A DNA stretch of 64,000 nt from Parietaria judaica (lineage: Eukaryota > Streptophyta > Magnoliopsida > Rosales > Urticaceae). The position numbers and the translations under genes are program-made. Each line of letters starts with the position of its first letter. Within the stretch, counting starts at the first letter, position 1. Shown here in pieces: positions 23,553-34,906 of this stretch. The DNA is taken from assembly GCA_954871525.1 (NCBI GenBank), contig OX940869.1:15555001-15619000 (forward strand), given 5' to 3'. The notes under the pieces were generated by a model, which saw only the letters and a program-made list of their open reading frames with translations, ran no database searches and was not told the origin of the DNA.

Positions 23553-25081
23553 GTTGGACATGTGTCCTTAAACAAGCTGTTTTAAACCCATTTGTAAAAG
23601 ATTATGACTTGTCGTTGAATAAAGATAATACTTATTATGTTAATCTTATTATAGTTTCTGGTAGAGTAAAATAGAATGTTTGATCCATAGTTCATAAAGG
23701 AATGCAATTATGTTATTATCATCACACCCGAGTCAATGTGAGGAAGAATTGATAATCATAATAAATGAACTTAAATTGTCCGTGACCTGATTAACTGGGT
23801 GGGAGCCCATTAATCGGATAAGGTCATTAATGTGACTAAGTGATATAATCCTATTCTGGATTAAGTGTGTGTCACACTCACTAGAAGTGCATTAAGTATG
23901 AAGTGTCTTCATACTGAACTGGACCTGACTTAAACTCCGGAAGTTATCATATAAGACCGTCACTGATAACTTGGAGTTGAGTCACTAGTAGATGATCAAA
24001 TGGATATTCGATCTAAGTCCTGAGTGATCTTGAGTCTGAGCTGCTGGCTTGATTGTTCTTTGATTTAACCGTTAAAGAACACGAAATATTACCGCTGTTC
24101 CCAACACTATTATTTTGGGAACATGATAGTCAGTAGTGAAGGTAGCTTGATCATAGATATGGGCATCACACAGCTCTCTTCAGAGTCAAGATGATTCCCT
24201 TGATTGTCGATGGTGAGAAGTGAGATTTACCCATGGCCAGCTTATGACTCGTAATCATAAGTGGGTTGCTCACAATATTATCGACTGAGTTAAGGATGAA
24301 AATGCAGTGAGGGGTAATACGGTAAAAACCGACTGCTCATGTGTGGATCATCAAGTGAAAGATCAATAACCCGAATTTGATTGTATCAATGGACACCTTG
24401 CTATAAAAGGGAATAATATATACTGTATCACTAAAGAGTGCAGCCTCGGGTTTATAGTGGAATTACACCGAGGTTAACGAACTTCTAGCAGTTCGTTGGA
24501 GCTTAAATGATACGGTTCCATGGTCCCCAGGATAGCTCCGGAACGGATGATACGTAAGTGATTAAATATACATTTGTTTAATCATTTGACGGGATTTATA
24601 AAACTGAAGTCTGTGTCAGATTTCGGATAGTTTTACCGCGGCAAAAGTATCAAAGTTTGGTACCAGAAATTTAACTGTCAAAAGATGAATGAATTGAATT
24701 TTGTCATCAACTGGAAAGTTGTAGAAAATTTAATTCTGTGCAATTTATCTTTTTGAACCGAGTCAATCCGACTGACGGTTTGTGATTTATAGATTTAATG
24801 ATTTTAACCTAAAGTTTCGGGTTGCATTAATTAAATCACGTGTCACAAATAAAATGGTGGGTTTGTCCCACGACATTTTAATGTGTGATATGAGAGAGAA
24901 TAAATTATAATATAATTTATTTATTTGGATTTAATTATTAATAGGATTTATTCCGGATTATTAATAATTAATTAATAATTAATAGATTTATATTATATAT
25001 TAATATATATGAAAGGTTTCACGCAACGTTTGAACGTGACCGAAAAATACCTGGAGATTGTTTTGTAACAATTAAATTTGT

Positions 25082-25117
<36 letters not shown>

Positions 25118-26374
25118 AAGGAAAAGTCAAATGGCTGCCTAGGAGTGCGTGCAAATGCAACCAATTTCACGCGTGATTCCTTTATGCAACTATTGCATAT
25201 TTGCGGCAGAAGTACTTATTGTTTAGGTACTTGAGATAAAACCCTGAAATTAATTTAATCCATTGGATCGGTCTAGATTTAATCTTCACCGTTGGATTAG
25301 GAATTAATTTATTATATAAATAAAAGGGAATTTCGAATTTGACTTATTTACCAAGTCTTGGTATTTGATTTTTCCCTAATTAATTTAATCCATTGGATTG
25401 GTTTAAGATTTAATCTTGACCATTGGATTGGAAATTAATATTTTATTTATTTAAAAAAGGATTTCGAACTTATTAAATAATGATAAACTTGGTGACCAAG
25501 TTTAGTGGTTGAGAAAATCTCTCAGCAAATCTAATCCATTGGATCAATCTAGATTTAATCTGGACTGTTGGATTAGATTTATTTTATTATTTAAAATTCG
25601 AAAAATCCTAGGATTAATCTGAGCCATTGGTTTTCGACCAATCAGATGATCCGGATGGAGGGAATTTCTCACAGATGGTTGGAATTGAACTCTATAAATA
25701 GGGAGCTCATTCCACACTTTTCTTCACACCTCAGAGCTCAAAATTTCGTGACCCCTTATTAGGGGATGCGAAAATTGACTCTTCTCTCTCCCCCCCGGTT
25801 CGGCTTTGTGAGATCTTTTCTCCGGTAGCTTCAAAAGAACCATCAGTTAAATATTTGTCAGAGTCCTGTCATCGAAGCCCACGCTTCGGTACGAGGATTC
25901 CAGGAGAATATCCCGGAAGATCACAGGAGTTTCCCTAGCACAGGCGGAGCCCTGCCAAAGTCAGAACGCACAGCCGGAAGTCGTCAATGAGGTACGGCCT
26001 TATGCATTGGGTCAATAAGTGCAAAATTTCTTTTATTGTATTTATTTATTTTCCATAGACATTAGATTTAATAATGTTGTTATGAAATTAATTACGATAA
26101 TTAAATTGCCAATTATTTATCCGATCGCTTTATCCAAATTACTCGATGTCAGTGCGTCGTTACGGAGTAACTATTCCGACTTAAAATTATTTTTTAAAAA
26201 AGTTACCCGGACGAACTGATGAGAGCGGAATATTCGAGGTAATTTGGACGGGACGTTAAAAGTATTTTTATGAATTTGCAATCAAAGCTATTTCGTTATT
26301 TTTCAAGGAAAATTGGCATATTAGCAGATCCAATTTCCAATAAATGGTATCGGAGCTAGATGCGATTTCCAACA
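23553..26374 (+). mobile_element. 2.8-kb solo LTR, copy 2
   Basis: Starts TGTTGGACATGTGTCCTTAA and ends GCGATTTCCAACA, with a perfect 5-bp target duplication GTTTC (23548-23552 and 26375-26379). It is the best-preserved relative of 9480-12179, in the opposite orientation. A TATA box (25693-25700) is followed by 'gggagctcattccacactt'. The presumed transcribed leader contains 'cacgcttcggtacgaggatt' and 'gtacggccttatgcattggg', conserved in all four copies. Near the 3' end lies AATGGTATCGGAGCTAGAT, like a copia initiator-tRNA primer site. ORF 26019-26219 lies in the U5-like part and has no function I can assign. An AT microsatellite lies near 25084-25114. Confidence 0.92.
25693..25700 (+). promoter_or_regulatory. 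TATA box of the solo-LTR family
   Basis: TATAAATA. The same element in the same context occurs in the other copies at 10152-10159 (minus), 51842-51849 and 58452-58459, so it is a conserved LTR promoter. Confidence 0.75.
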
Positions 26375-26434
26375 GTTTCCCAGTTCAACGGTCATAGTGA
26401 CTTGTGCATGTATGATACTGAATTGCTTAGGTGG

Positions 26435-27661
26435 TGTTACGGGTATTTTACGTAATTGATTTTTGATAAATTAATAAAAGAAAAACTATTTAAATTAAAT
26501 TTTCTTTTATTAATTATAATCAATTTAGCCAAAATATTCACCGGAAATCCGTTTTTGAAAAATAAAGGGTCCAGATGATCCCAAAAATATAAAACACCCC
26601 AAAACGATATAAAATTTGCAAAAAACGGCCTCGGGACGCTCCCAAGGCCTCCGGGGGACACCGGGGGCAACACAGGTAGGCCCCACGGGCCCCCAAAGGC
26701 CACTGCCACGCGTCAGAGGGCGCTGGCGGACCACCAAGGGTCAAATATGACCCTTCCACGTGTTGCCCGCCCGCTGGACGCGCTAAAAGTAACCCGAGGA
26801 CCAACCCCAGGGCGCCACGTGGACGGTGACGCGCTGCCACTTCACCACGCGCGTGGGCTGTGCGTCACCGGCACTGTTGCCGCGCGTGAGGGCGCGTCCG
26901 AGCTTCAATCGCCTCGCCATTTACTGCGTTGAATCGGTCACGTTCGGGGGACCCAGAAAAACATATAATATTACCCCGGGGGCCTCCTGGAGTAATAATT
27001 ATTCACGTTTTAACTCCCGGACCCTCCTATAAATACGAGCTCAGTTTTCAAAAAATGGTAACTCATTCTCACCTTCGGGAACTCGCCTCAAAATCTCTCT
27101 ACCCCCTCTATATCGCCTCTCCCTCAAATATCACTCTAATGTTGAGCGTCGGAGGTGAATCAGGGGGTATCCCCCCGGGTTCTCCCTGATCTCAGGTGTT
27201 GTTTTGTCCAGGTTCAGAAGGCGAGAAATCCTACTAGAGCGGAAGCCTTGGAGAAAATTCTTGCACGATCTAAGACCCTCCTTCCCAAGGTTCTAGATCC
27301 GTGAGGTGCTCGTTCCATTCCTCAGTCTTGTATCTCCGGCAGATATACTGACTCAGCGAATAGACTGTAGGACCCGGATCTGTACCTGTGACGCCGGTCG
27401 AGGGTCTGGTCCACCAGGGTTCACTCAAAAGTCAACAAGTCCCGAACCTGTAACCAGGGCCAGGCCAAGCCCTGGCCCCTTAGCAACCGGTAGTGGTGTT
27501 TGCCCCCGGATTTTCGGTCCTGAGTCAGTGAAGGGTCTGTTTGACTCGAAAGTCCAGGAGCCCAAGCCCAAGAGTCACAAAAGTCAACAAGACGACATTG
27601 GGCCCGGCCCAACACGAGCAATTGGGTCGCTAAGTGTTTGAGGAATTTTTCTGTATCAACA
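26435..27661 (+). mobile_element. Ty3/gypsy 5' LTR (Tat-like family)
   Basis: Starts TGTTACGGGTATTTT and ends GTATCAACA. It matches the solo LTR at 45411-46832 in its ends, in the 'aataaaagaaaaa' start region, in the TATA box (TATAAATA at 27028-27035), in 'gttgagcgtcggaggtgaat' and in 'acattgggcccggcccaaca'. The word 'gagcgtcggagg' followed by a run of C is typical of plant Tat-type gypsy LTR leaders. A primer-binding-like site and a gag start follow, so this is a 5' LTR. No 3' LTR was found. The ORFs across 26437-27641 lie in GC-rich LTR sequence and are not genes. Confidence 0.8.
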
Positions 27662-27664
27662 TTT

Positions 27665-27682
27665 TGACGCTAGAAGGAGGGT
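27665..27682 (+). other. Primer-binding-like site after the gypsy LTR
   Basis: TGACGCTAGAAGGAGGGT starts three bases after the LTR end, where a reverse-transcription primer site is expected. It resembles the TGGCGC-type tRNA 3'-end complements of plant gypsy elements with one change at position 3. I cannot name the tRNA with confidence. Confidence 0.5.
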
Positions 27683-27738
27683 TGCCACGAAATCATAAGC
27701 CTCTGAGTATCCTTCTACCCAGTTTTTCCTAAAAAGCC

Positions 27739-28650
27739 ATGATGTCAAAATTGACAGAAGGCACATATTCCCATCATGCGGGAAGTGTTGCTCTCAACAC
27801 TCGGGCTCAGGTTAACGCACGCCAAACTCAGGCGCAAAACCAACCCGAGGCAAGCACTCATCAAGAGCCTGTCGTCAGCGAAGAAAGAGAGCGACTGGCC
27901 CAACTAGAAGATTGTGTCTTCCGGCTGACTGGCCTGATCTCCAAACACCTCGGGCACGACGACGTCAACCTCAAAGTCGTCAACGAAGAGGAGAGCCCAG
28001 AGGAGGCCTTCAAACTCACAGAACGAGGGCCACTAATGGCGTTGCCAGCCCGTCAAGACATTCGGGAGCCGGCACAATCTCAAATGACCCGACGATCAGC
28101 CTTTGATCATCTGGGCAGAAACGAGGATGGCGCCGAAAGTACAAGGGCACAGAGAAACCTTCATCACCAACAAGCGCATATCCGAGTACGCGCAGGGGAC
28201 GAAGAGGACCTCTGCCACCGTCTAAATCATCCTAACCACGAAGGAGACTTGCGACCGCACATTGAGCGACAAAGGGAAAGGCCCCGCCACCAAGAAGGTC
28301 CGGGCGATGACGAATCTATAGGGTCCTAAAGTTCCAAATACCCCGCCACTCGCCACATGGCGCAAGGAGCCGATGCAGTCCCAGCACCTCGTCCAGCGAC
28401 GCCCCCTCATAATTTCGGGCTGAGGGACGAAGTCCAAGCACTGAGAAGATAAATTCGGGAACTCGCCGCCGCCAACAGCACTGATCCTGCCAAAAGAAGC
28501 ATGGCAGAGGGAATCATCTCCCCTCTCGCAAGCCACCTGTTCGAAGAGGACCTCGTAGGGGATCTCCGATTCCCGCTAAACCTCATCTACGACAACACGA
28601 GCGATCCCACGTACCACCTGGTGCAATACCAATTTTTGATGCGAGTGAAG
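27739..28650 (+). pseudogene. Truncated gypsy gag
   Basis: Reading starts at MMSKLTEGTYSHHAG (27739) and is open to 28329. After stops and a short gap a related frame continues at 28501 ('MAEGIISPLASHLFEEDL', 'LPLNLIYD'-like, 'YHLVQYQFLMRVK') up to about 28650. This last segment matches the beginning of a plant gypsy gag core, where a globular Gag domain would continue for some 100 residues. Instead the sequence switches abruptly to hAT transposase. Protease, RT and integrase are absent, so it is dead. Confidence 0.65.
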
Positions 28651-28654
28651 AGAT

Positions 28655-30311
28655 GCTCGCTCTCCACGATTAGGAACACAATTTTATATATACGATCATC
28701 TACTATGCGTATAGTTTCTTGGGAAGATTATTGCAGGGCTCATAGTTACCAGGTCAGAACGTTTCAACCGGATATGTTGATCCATTGGAACTCGACTTAC
28801 ATGATGTTGGATGCTGTCATACCATACCGGGAGCTTCTTACAAACTGGATCAATGGACCGGACCATGACGACCGTGAAGACCTCACTCCGGACGATTGGA
28901 TAACCTCTATCCAATTCCAGGCTTTTCTTCACCTTTTTAATCAAATTACTATTGATTTATCTCATGTTTACTCACCCACGTCTCAGAGAGCTTTGCCCAC
29001 TATTTTTATATACTTTGTCATTTTGAAAACGCAAAAAAGTATTATTGGGGTTCTGATAAGCTCCCATTTTATATTGCGGCGCTGTAATCGTGGATCCGAC
29101 ACTTAAGCTTTCCAAACTGCAAGATGTCTTACATGCCATGGAAGCTATAACGGGGGAGCTCTGTATGACGCACAATTACTTCGATGCGGATCAGAAGATG
29201 AAGGCCCTTTACCGAGAGTACGAGCAAAAAATTAACGACTTGGAAGATCAAATGGAGGAGACGAATCCTCAACAACAAACTCAGGTAATTTTTTTAACTT
29301 TATTTCTTAAGACTAGTTTTTTTTAATTTCCTAACATTACTCTAAATGTTAATATTTTTTGTTCAATATAGGGCGGACTCGGGGCCGGTGGTTCACCATA
29401 CTTGTACAATCACTGGTTATTCTACAACCTTACGGCTATTGGGCGCGGCGGCGGCAATACGGCATTGACTTCTTCTCCGGGTTCACAAGGAAGTGGTAAT
29501 TCGGGATCTCGCATTCTTGGTGGACGTCAACGCCGCAACAACGTCGACGAGTACGCCCGATTCTGCAACCTTCCTCCGACACCGTGCCCTAACGAAGGCC
29601 TCGACATCCTTAAATGATGGCACACAAATCGATCGAAGTATCCGGTTTTATCCTTGTTGGCTCGTGACATTCTCACAATCCCAGTCTCAACGGTATCATC
29701 GGAGGCGGCATTCTCAATGGCCGGAAGGATGTTAGAGCCTTGCCGCAAGTCTACGAGGTCATTGATGGTCGAGATCCTTATGCTTTCTAGAGATTGGATT
29801 ATGGCCAAAAAGCGACAACAAGAAAACGATATGTTGGACCCAGAATTGGCGAATTACTTTTCAAATATTCAAATATAATTCGTTTTCAATTGTTCGTTTT
29901 CTTATTGTACTTTGAATTTGAAACCTCAGTTGCCTTTCGACATTTAGTTGTAGCTGTACTTTCCCGTATCCGACCTTCGAATTTGTTGAATAATAAACGC
30001 ATATTTAGTTTCTTTTGTTGTTGTATGTTTTTATTTATTTCATATTTATTTTTAAATATTTAAAACACACAAAATAATTTAAGAATTTAAACATTTATTT
30101 TTTTCAAAACCAAACATAAGTACCAAAATGTTAGATTTGAACAATTAAAAGAAATTAAGGACTAAATAATAAATAAAAAAATTAATATAAAAAATAATAA
30201 TAACCCGGATCCGGATCAGTCCGGGATTTTTTTTTTCCAGACTGATCCGTATCCGGGTTTAAAAAAAAAAAAAAAACCTGGATGGATTTTTGCCTCACAT
30301 TTTGGGGACTA
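28655..30311 (+). pseudogene. 5'-truncated hAT transposase (hAT-1)
   Basis: The C-terminal half of an Ac/Tam3-like transposase, in pieces. First comes an RNase-H-fold segment at 28700-28970 ('DMLIHWNSTYMMLDAVIPYR'), then a central segment at 29090-29285 ('KLSKLQDVLHAMEAITGEL'), and the hAT dimerisation domain at 29640-29876 ('ILTIPVSTVSSEAAFSMAGR', 'RSLMVEILMLSRDWI'). A likely 3' terminal repeat (cctcacattttggggacta, ending near 30311) resembles the right end of hAT-2. The N-terminal part and left terminal repeat are missing, and the left end abuts gypsy gag at about 28655. Stops and intron-like gaps (29285-29370) separate the pieces. It is a relative of the element at 30605-34667. Confidence 0.8.
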
Positions 30312-30596
30312 GGTTTTGGGCTTTTAACACTTTACCTTATGTTCGTGTGCTTTCATAATTGCTAGTTGCTTTGAATTGGGCTTTTGGCTTTGTGCCGGGC
30401 CAATTTGAATATTTAATATTCTTTTTTAACTCTTTATTTACTTTGTTACAAATTTAATTAATTCATAACATGTACGACATGTCGTCTTATTAAAAACGAC
30501 GAATTTATACATCAACAACAATAATTATTAAATATCTAGTTAGTCTCGAGTCGGGACATGAAAAATTATTATCTAATCATATCGAGGTTATACTGT
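30312..30596. other. Short intergenic spacer between two hAT copies
   Basis: AT-rich, with no ORF or repeat end recognised. Confidence 0.5.
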
Positions 30597-30604
30597 ATTT
30601 ATTG
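30597..30604. repeat. Target-site duplication ATTTATTG (left)
   Basis: A perfect 8-bp match to 34668-34675 across the hAT element. Confidence 0.92.
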
Positions 30605-31194
30605 TAGTCTTGCGAATGTAGGAGGGCCAGATTTCCCGGACCGTCCATTTATTTATTTTTTACCTGGAGTCGGAGCTCTGGGTCTGCCAAAAATAAGGAG
30701 CCGGATCAATCCGGTTCCAGGTATTTGAAAAATAAAAAAAATGCGCGCAAATAATCTATTTTATAAGCCGTCCGATCACGTCATCCAAGGGCCATGATTA
30801 TTTGACCATTTCCCAACAACTCTTTTAACCAGATTTCAAAAATTTCTACAACTGCAGAAAGTACCCCTGCATTTTTTACCGTTGGAATAAATTACACCAC
30901 TTTACTCGATTCTCTCAGCTTTTTCCCTATATAAACCACACTTCTCTCCCTTTTTTTTCACACAACTCCTTCTCTTCATCTCATACTCTCTCAACTCGCC
31001 TAAGCTCTCAAAAATCAATTTTAGTTTATTGTTTAATTATCTTATAAGTATATTAATACTCTCTTAGTTTAGTTACTTCTATAGTTATTCTTACAATATA
31101 ATTAACCTAATATATAGGTTAGTTATTATATATTATATAGTTTAGGTATTACTTATTATATAGTTTAATTAAATTATTTTAGCTATAATGTCTA

Positions 31195-34165
31195 TTTCCG
31201 ATAGCCGTTCTTGAGGCCGAGATAATTGTCGAGGAAAAAGACGGGCCGATTCTGAAACCGGGTCGGTTAGTAGTGTTCTTGTATAAGAACATACATATTA
31301 TGACGGTGTTATACACCAATAACATGCTCCCGGTTCCACTAGTCTACCACCGCCACCGATTCATCCTCAATATGATCCCAGTGCCGTCAGTCCGACCCAA
31401 TAATTACTATATGCTCAACAATTCGGTGGTTTAACTAACTTGCTTCAAAATACTACACGTGTTATTCGGAATGGTCGAGCGAGCAAGAGGCATATAATAC
31501 CCAACTTGAATGACACCAAAACGAAGAAGCTTCGACTTCGGCATCGATGAACAACCGGAGAGACGACAACGATCCGGATTACGACGAAGGAGGCGATGAT
31601 GACGATGATGACAACGATGACAAAGAAGAGGAACTTCCGCCGCCGCCGCCACCGGTCCGAGGTCGTGGTCGGCCTCCTATTCCAGCGTCGTTAAACATAC
31701 GCGATGGTTTGCTGGTGTCAATGTGCGAAGGAGACGGTTTTAACGAATTTTTAGCCTTCATCGCCCCGATAAACTGTTGAAAAATATTACAGTTAAATAA
31801 AATTAAGATAGCGTCGAATCGGTCAAAATATCGAACACTCGAGACGAACGCTCTATCCAATTACCGAGATTTGTTCCGACGTTTGAACGTTACGTAAAAC
31901 AGTTATATTGATTATGACCGTTATTAATATTGAATTCAATTTGTTACGTTTCAGATTAATTGCAATTTATTATTAGCCGTTATAGAATTAATTGAATATT
32001 AATTCTTTGGCTCCTTCCCGCATCTATAAATTGAGGTGACCTCGAACCTTTCGACACACCGCTTGCAAAATTACTTTCCGAAAAACTCTCTAGATACGAA
32101 TTTGCTTCTCGATTTTTTCACTCTGCAAATTCAGATTTTGATGCTTCCCATGTTTCTTTGACGTGAGTCTTTCGGTAACAAAATTCAAGAAGCTTCAGTT
32201 CGTGGGAGGACTTCGAAGTGCTACGGAGTTCCCGGTTGTCCCGTTGTATCCTGGGAAGCTATCGCCTAACGAACCTCAAGCACGTAGAGGAGGCGAATAA
32301 AGCTTTAAGGAGAGCGTCCAACACGTCTTGGGATTCGCTAACATTTTTCTCTTTTACAGGATATCGAGAACCCTTTTCCGGTTCAAAACGACAAGTCGAT
32401 GCTCGTCAAGTTAAAGAACATACATATATGTATTTTGAATTTATTCTCTACTGTTTTTATATAATTTGTTTCTCATACATCATCATTTATTGAAATTATA
32501 CCTAACATAAACTATCGGTGTGTATCGCGTCATGTAACTAGAGAGAAAATTATTCAATATTATGAGGAACAAAGAGTCGAGTTACACAAATTTTTTCAAG
32601 ATGTGACGTATAAGTTTGCTTTAACCTCGGATTGTTGGAAAGGTCACGCTAACGACTATTATATTTTTGTTGTAGCTAATATTATTAACGATGATTGGAA
32701 ATTAGAAAAGCGTATTTTAGGATTCAAACGGATGCGTGTTAGGCATACCGGGGTTAATATTGCCAAGAATATATTGAATGTGTTGACGTTTTAGAACCTT
32801 AACAATATAGTAGTTTCAATTACATTAGATAATGTTAGCCCCCACAACATAGCCGTAGATGTGTTAAAGGAAAGTCTAGATAATTTTAGGGATGATTTTT
32901 TTCATCAAAGATGTGCATGCCATATTATCAACTTAATAGTTCAATCGGGCTTAGTTAGAATTTCGCCAAGCATAGATAGAACTATAAATGCCATTATATA
33001 CTAAAAGCATCTACTATGCGCACAGTATCTTGGACTTACTATTGCAGGGAGTATCGCTACCAAGAGTGAGTGTTCCAACCGGACATGCTGATCCGTTAGA
33101 ACTCGACCTATTTGATGTTGGAGGCGGTCATACCGTACAAGGAGCTTCTTACAAAGTGGTTCAACGGACTAGAGCACACGGACCCGGACGACTACCTCGA
33201 AGAATCCGATTGGATAATGGCTATCCAATTCCAGGTTTTTCGATCCATTTTTTATACTATTACCGTTACTTTATCTCATGTTTACTAACCTACAACTCAT
33301 TTAGCTTTAGCTTGCATTTTTTTTTTTATATTATCGTTCATTTTGATGAAGCAAAATAAAACCCTTTGTTTGCAAACATTTTGACACCGATGATTGAAAA
33401 TTTTAGAGTTTATTGGAAATATATTCCATTTTTGTTTTCCGCGGCTATAATCATTGATCATACACTAAAGCTCGGTAAGTTGCAGGCGATCTAGGCGATG
33501 ATGCAAGAATTGACGGGAGATCCATACCTTGACGAAGACAATCCGGACGCGGAATCGAAGATGGGGTTGCTTTACAAGGACTACGAGACGAAGCTTTACG
33601 AGGAGGCGGAGCAACAAGGAGATGCGGACAACAACCCGACGCCGCCCCCGACCAACGCACCCGATGCGCCCTATGTTTCGACGCATCGGGTGTTCTACAA
33701 CCTCACTCAAATCGGAGGGCACGGAGGATCGACGGCGTTAGCGTGGTCGTCATGTCTAGCGCACAACAAAGTGAAGCAAGCAATAGTCCCGGAGTTCATC
33801 ATCCCCGAAGAGCAACTCAACGAAGAATCAACGAGTACGGTGTCTTTTGCAACCTTCCACCTGCACCGTGTCCTCCCGAAGGCATCGACATACTTTAATG
33901 GTGGCACATAAATCGTCAGGAGTACCCGATTTTATCATTAGTCGTTTGGGACATTTTCATCATTCCGGTCTCCACGGATTTATCGGAGGTGTGTATCTCG
34001 TTGGCGGGACGGATGTTGGAGCCTCGACGCAAGTCAACGAAGTCGGCATTGATCGAAATCCTTATGCTTTCTAAGGATTGGATTTTGGTCGAAAAACAAA
34101 AACAAGATAATCAATTGATAGATGCCGAATTGTTAGACTACTTCAACGAGCTCAACTTGGTGTAA
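31195..34165 (+). pseudogene. hAT transposase pseudogene (hAT-2)
   Basis: Readable blocks, in order, are as follows. There is a low-complexity N-terminal part with acidic and proline runs (31547-31780). A nested LTR (31775-32507) follows. Next is a block with 'LHKFFQDVTYKFALTSDCW' (32560-32795) that includes the first conserved RNase-H-fold region, then 'VSITLDNVSPHNIAVDVL' and 'CACHIINLIVQSGL' (32810-32950). A central part runs 33010-33240, then an acidic segment 33498-33680. The dimerisation domain lies at 33930-34160 ('VEKQKQDNQLIDAELLDYFN'-like). Several stops and frameshifts break it, and no intact BED zinc finger is seen in the N-terminal part. Removing the nested LTR and one copy of TAAAC restores the reading frame across that site, so the LTR was one of the later hits. 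Confidence 0.85.
31775..32507 (+). mobile_element. Copia solo LTR nested in hAT-2
   Basis: A 733-bp LTR starting TGTTGAAAAATATTACAGTT and ending ATTATACCTAACA, with a perfect TAAAC target duplication (31770-31774 and 32508-32512). It is the reverse-complement relative of the LTRs at 48816-49549 and 63238-63970, sharing 'gagacgaacgctctatccaa', 'gggaagctatcgcctaacga' and 'aaagctttaaggagagcgtc'. It is more diverged from them than they are from each other. Confidence 0.9.
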
Positions 34166-34675
34166 TTGGTTTCTATATATTTGTACGTTTTATTTTGTAT
34201 TTGCTCAATGATATTAATAAAATACCTTACGGCGCTCTTTCCTCGCCCGAGTCGCACTCTTTTGTGGGGCTCGGAGAGGCTTTAATGAGGCCTATTATTT
34301 CTCACATTATTTCTCACATAATTTTTACACTTATATTATTTAAAATTTGAAATTCAAACTCGTTAAAACAGTAAAGGCGTAAAAGTATAATTTGAAATTT
34401 GAAATTAAACTCGTTAAAACCGTAAAAATATTCAAGTTTACGTTTCAAAAATAATAAGGACTAAAACGCAATAAAAAAATCAAAAACTAAAAAAACAGGG
34501 ACCCGGAGCCTGAGTAATCCACATCTGCCATTTGGCAGAGCCGGAGCACTCTGGCTCCGGTTAAATAAATAAATAATTGTAGGAGTCGGAGCTCGCTCCG
34601 GCTCCGGTTAAATAAATAAATAATTGTAGGAGTCGGAGCTCCGACTTTTCCTACATTCGCGGGACTAATTTATTG

Positions 34676-34874
34676 GCTACAAAGACCATATTATAGAGAG
34701 TCTAAAATTGTTGATCATGATAATCTTTGACTAAGCATTGAACAAAGACGCATTATTACAAAATACAATAGGAAATAAAGTTAACCGCAGTGTCACAATT
34801 ATTTGAACAGGACACTTAGTTTAATTACTACTGTTAATTTTTATTTAACCAGACACGGTAATATACAGATATAA

Positions 34875-34906
<32 letters not shown>

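Larger units (their letters stand above)
30605..34667 (+). mobile_element. Full-length inactive hAT transposon (hAT-2)
   Basis: The terminal repeats are TAGTCTTGCGAATGTAGGA and TCCTACATTCGCGGGACTA (read in at the right), inverted with two mismatches. The 8-bp target duplication ATTTATTG is perfect. Sub-terminal DNA is full of 'ggagtcggagctc'-like words in both orientations (30650-30720, 34500-34650). The interior holds a broken Ac/Tam3-type transposase on the + strand and a nested copia solo LTR (31775-32507). Without that insert the element is about 3.3 kb. Confidence 0.92.

Noticed and set aside
26437..27641. GC-rich ORFs over the gypsy LTR, several on each strand
   Set aside because: They lie within the LTR promoter and leader, are Pro/Arg/Gly-rich, and are not conserved in the related LTR at 45411-46832.
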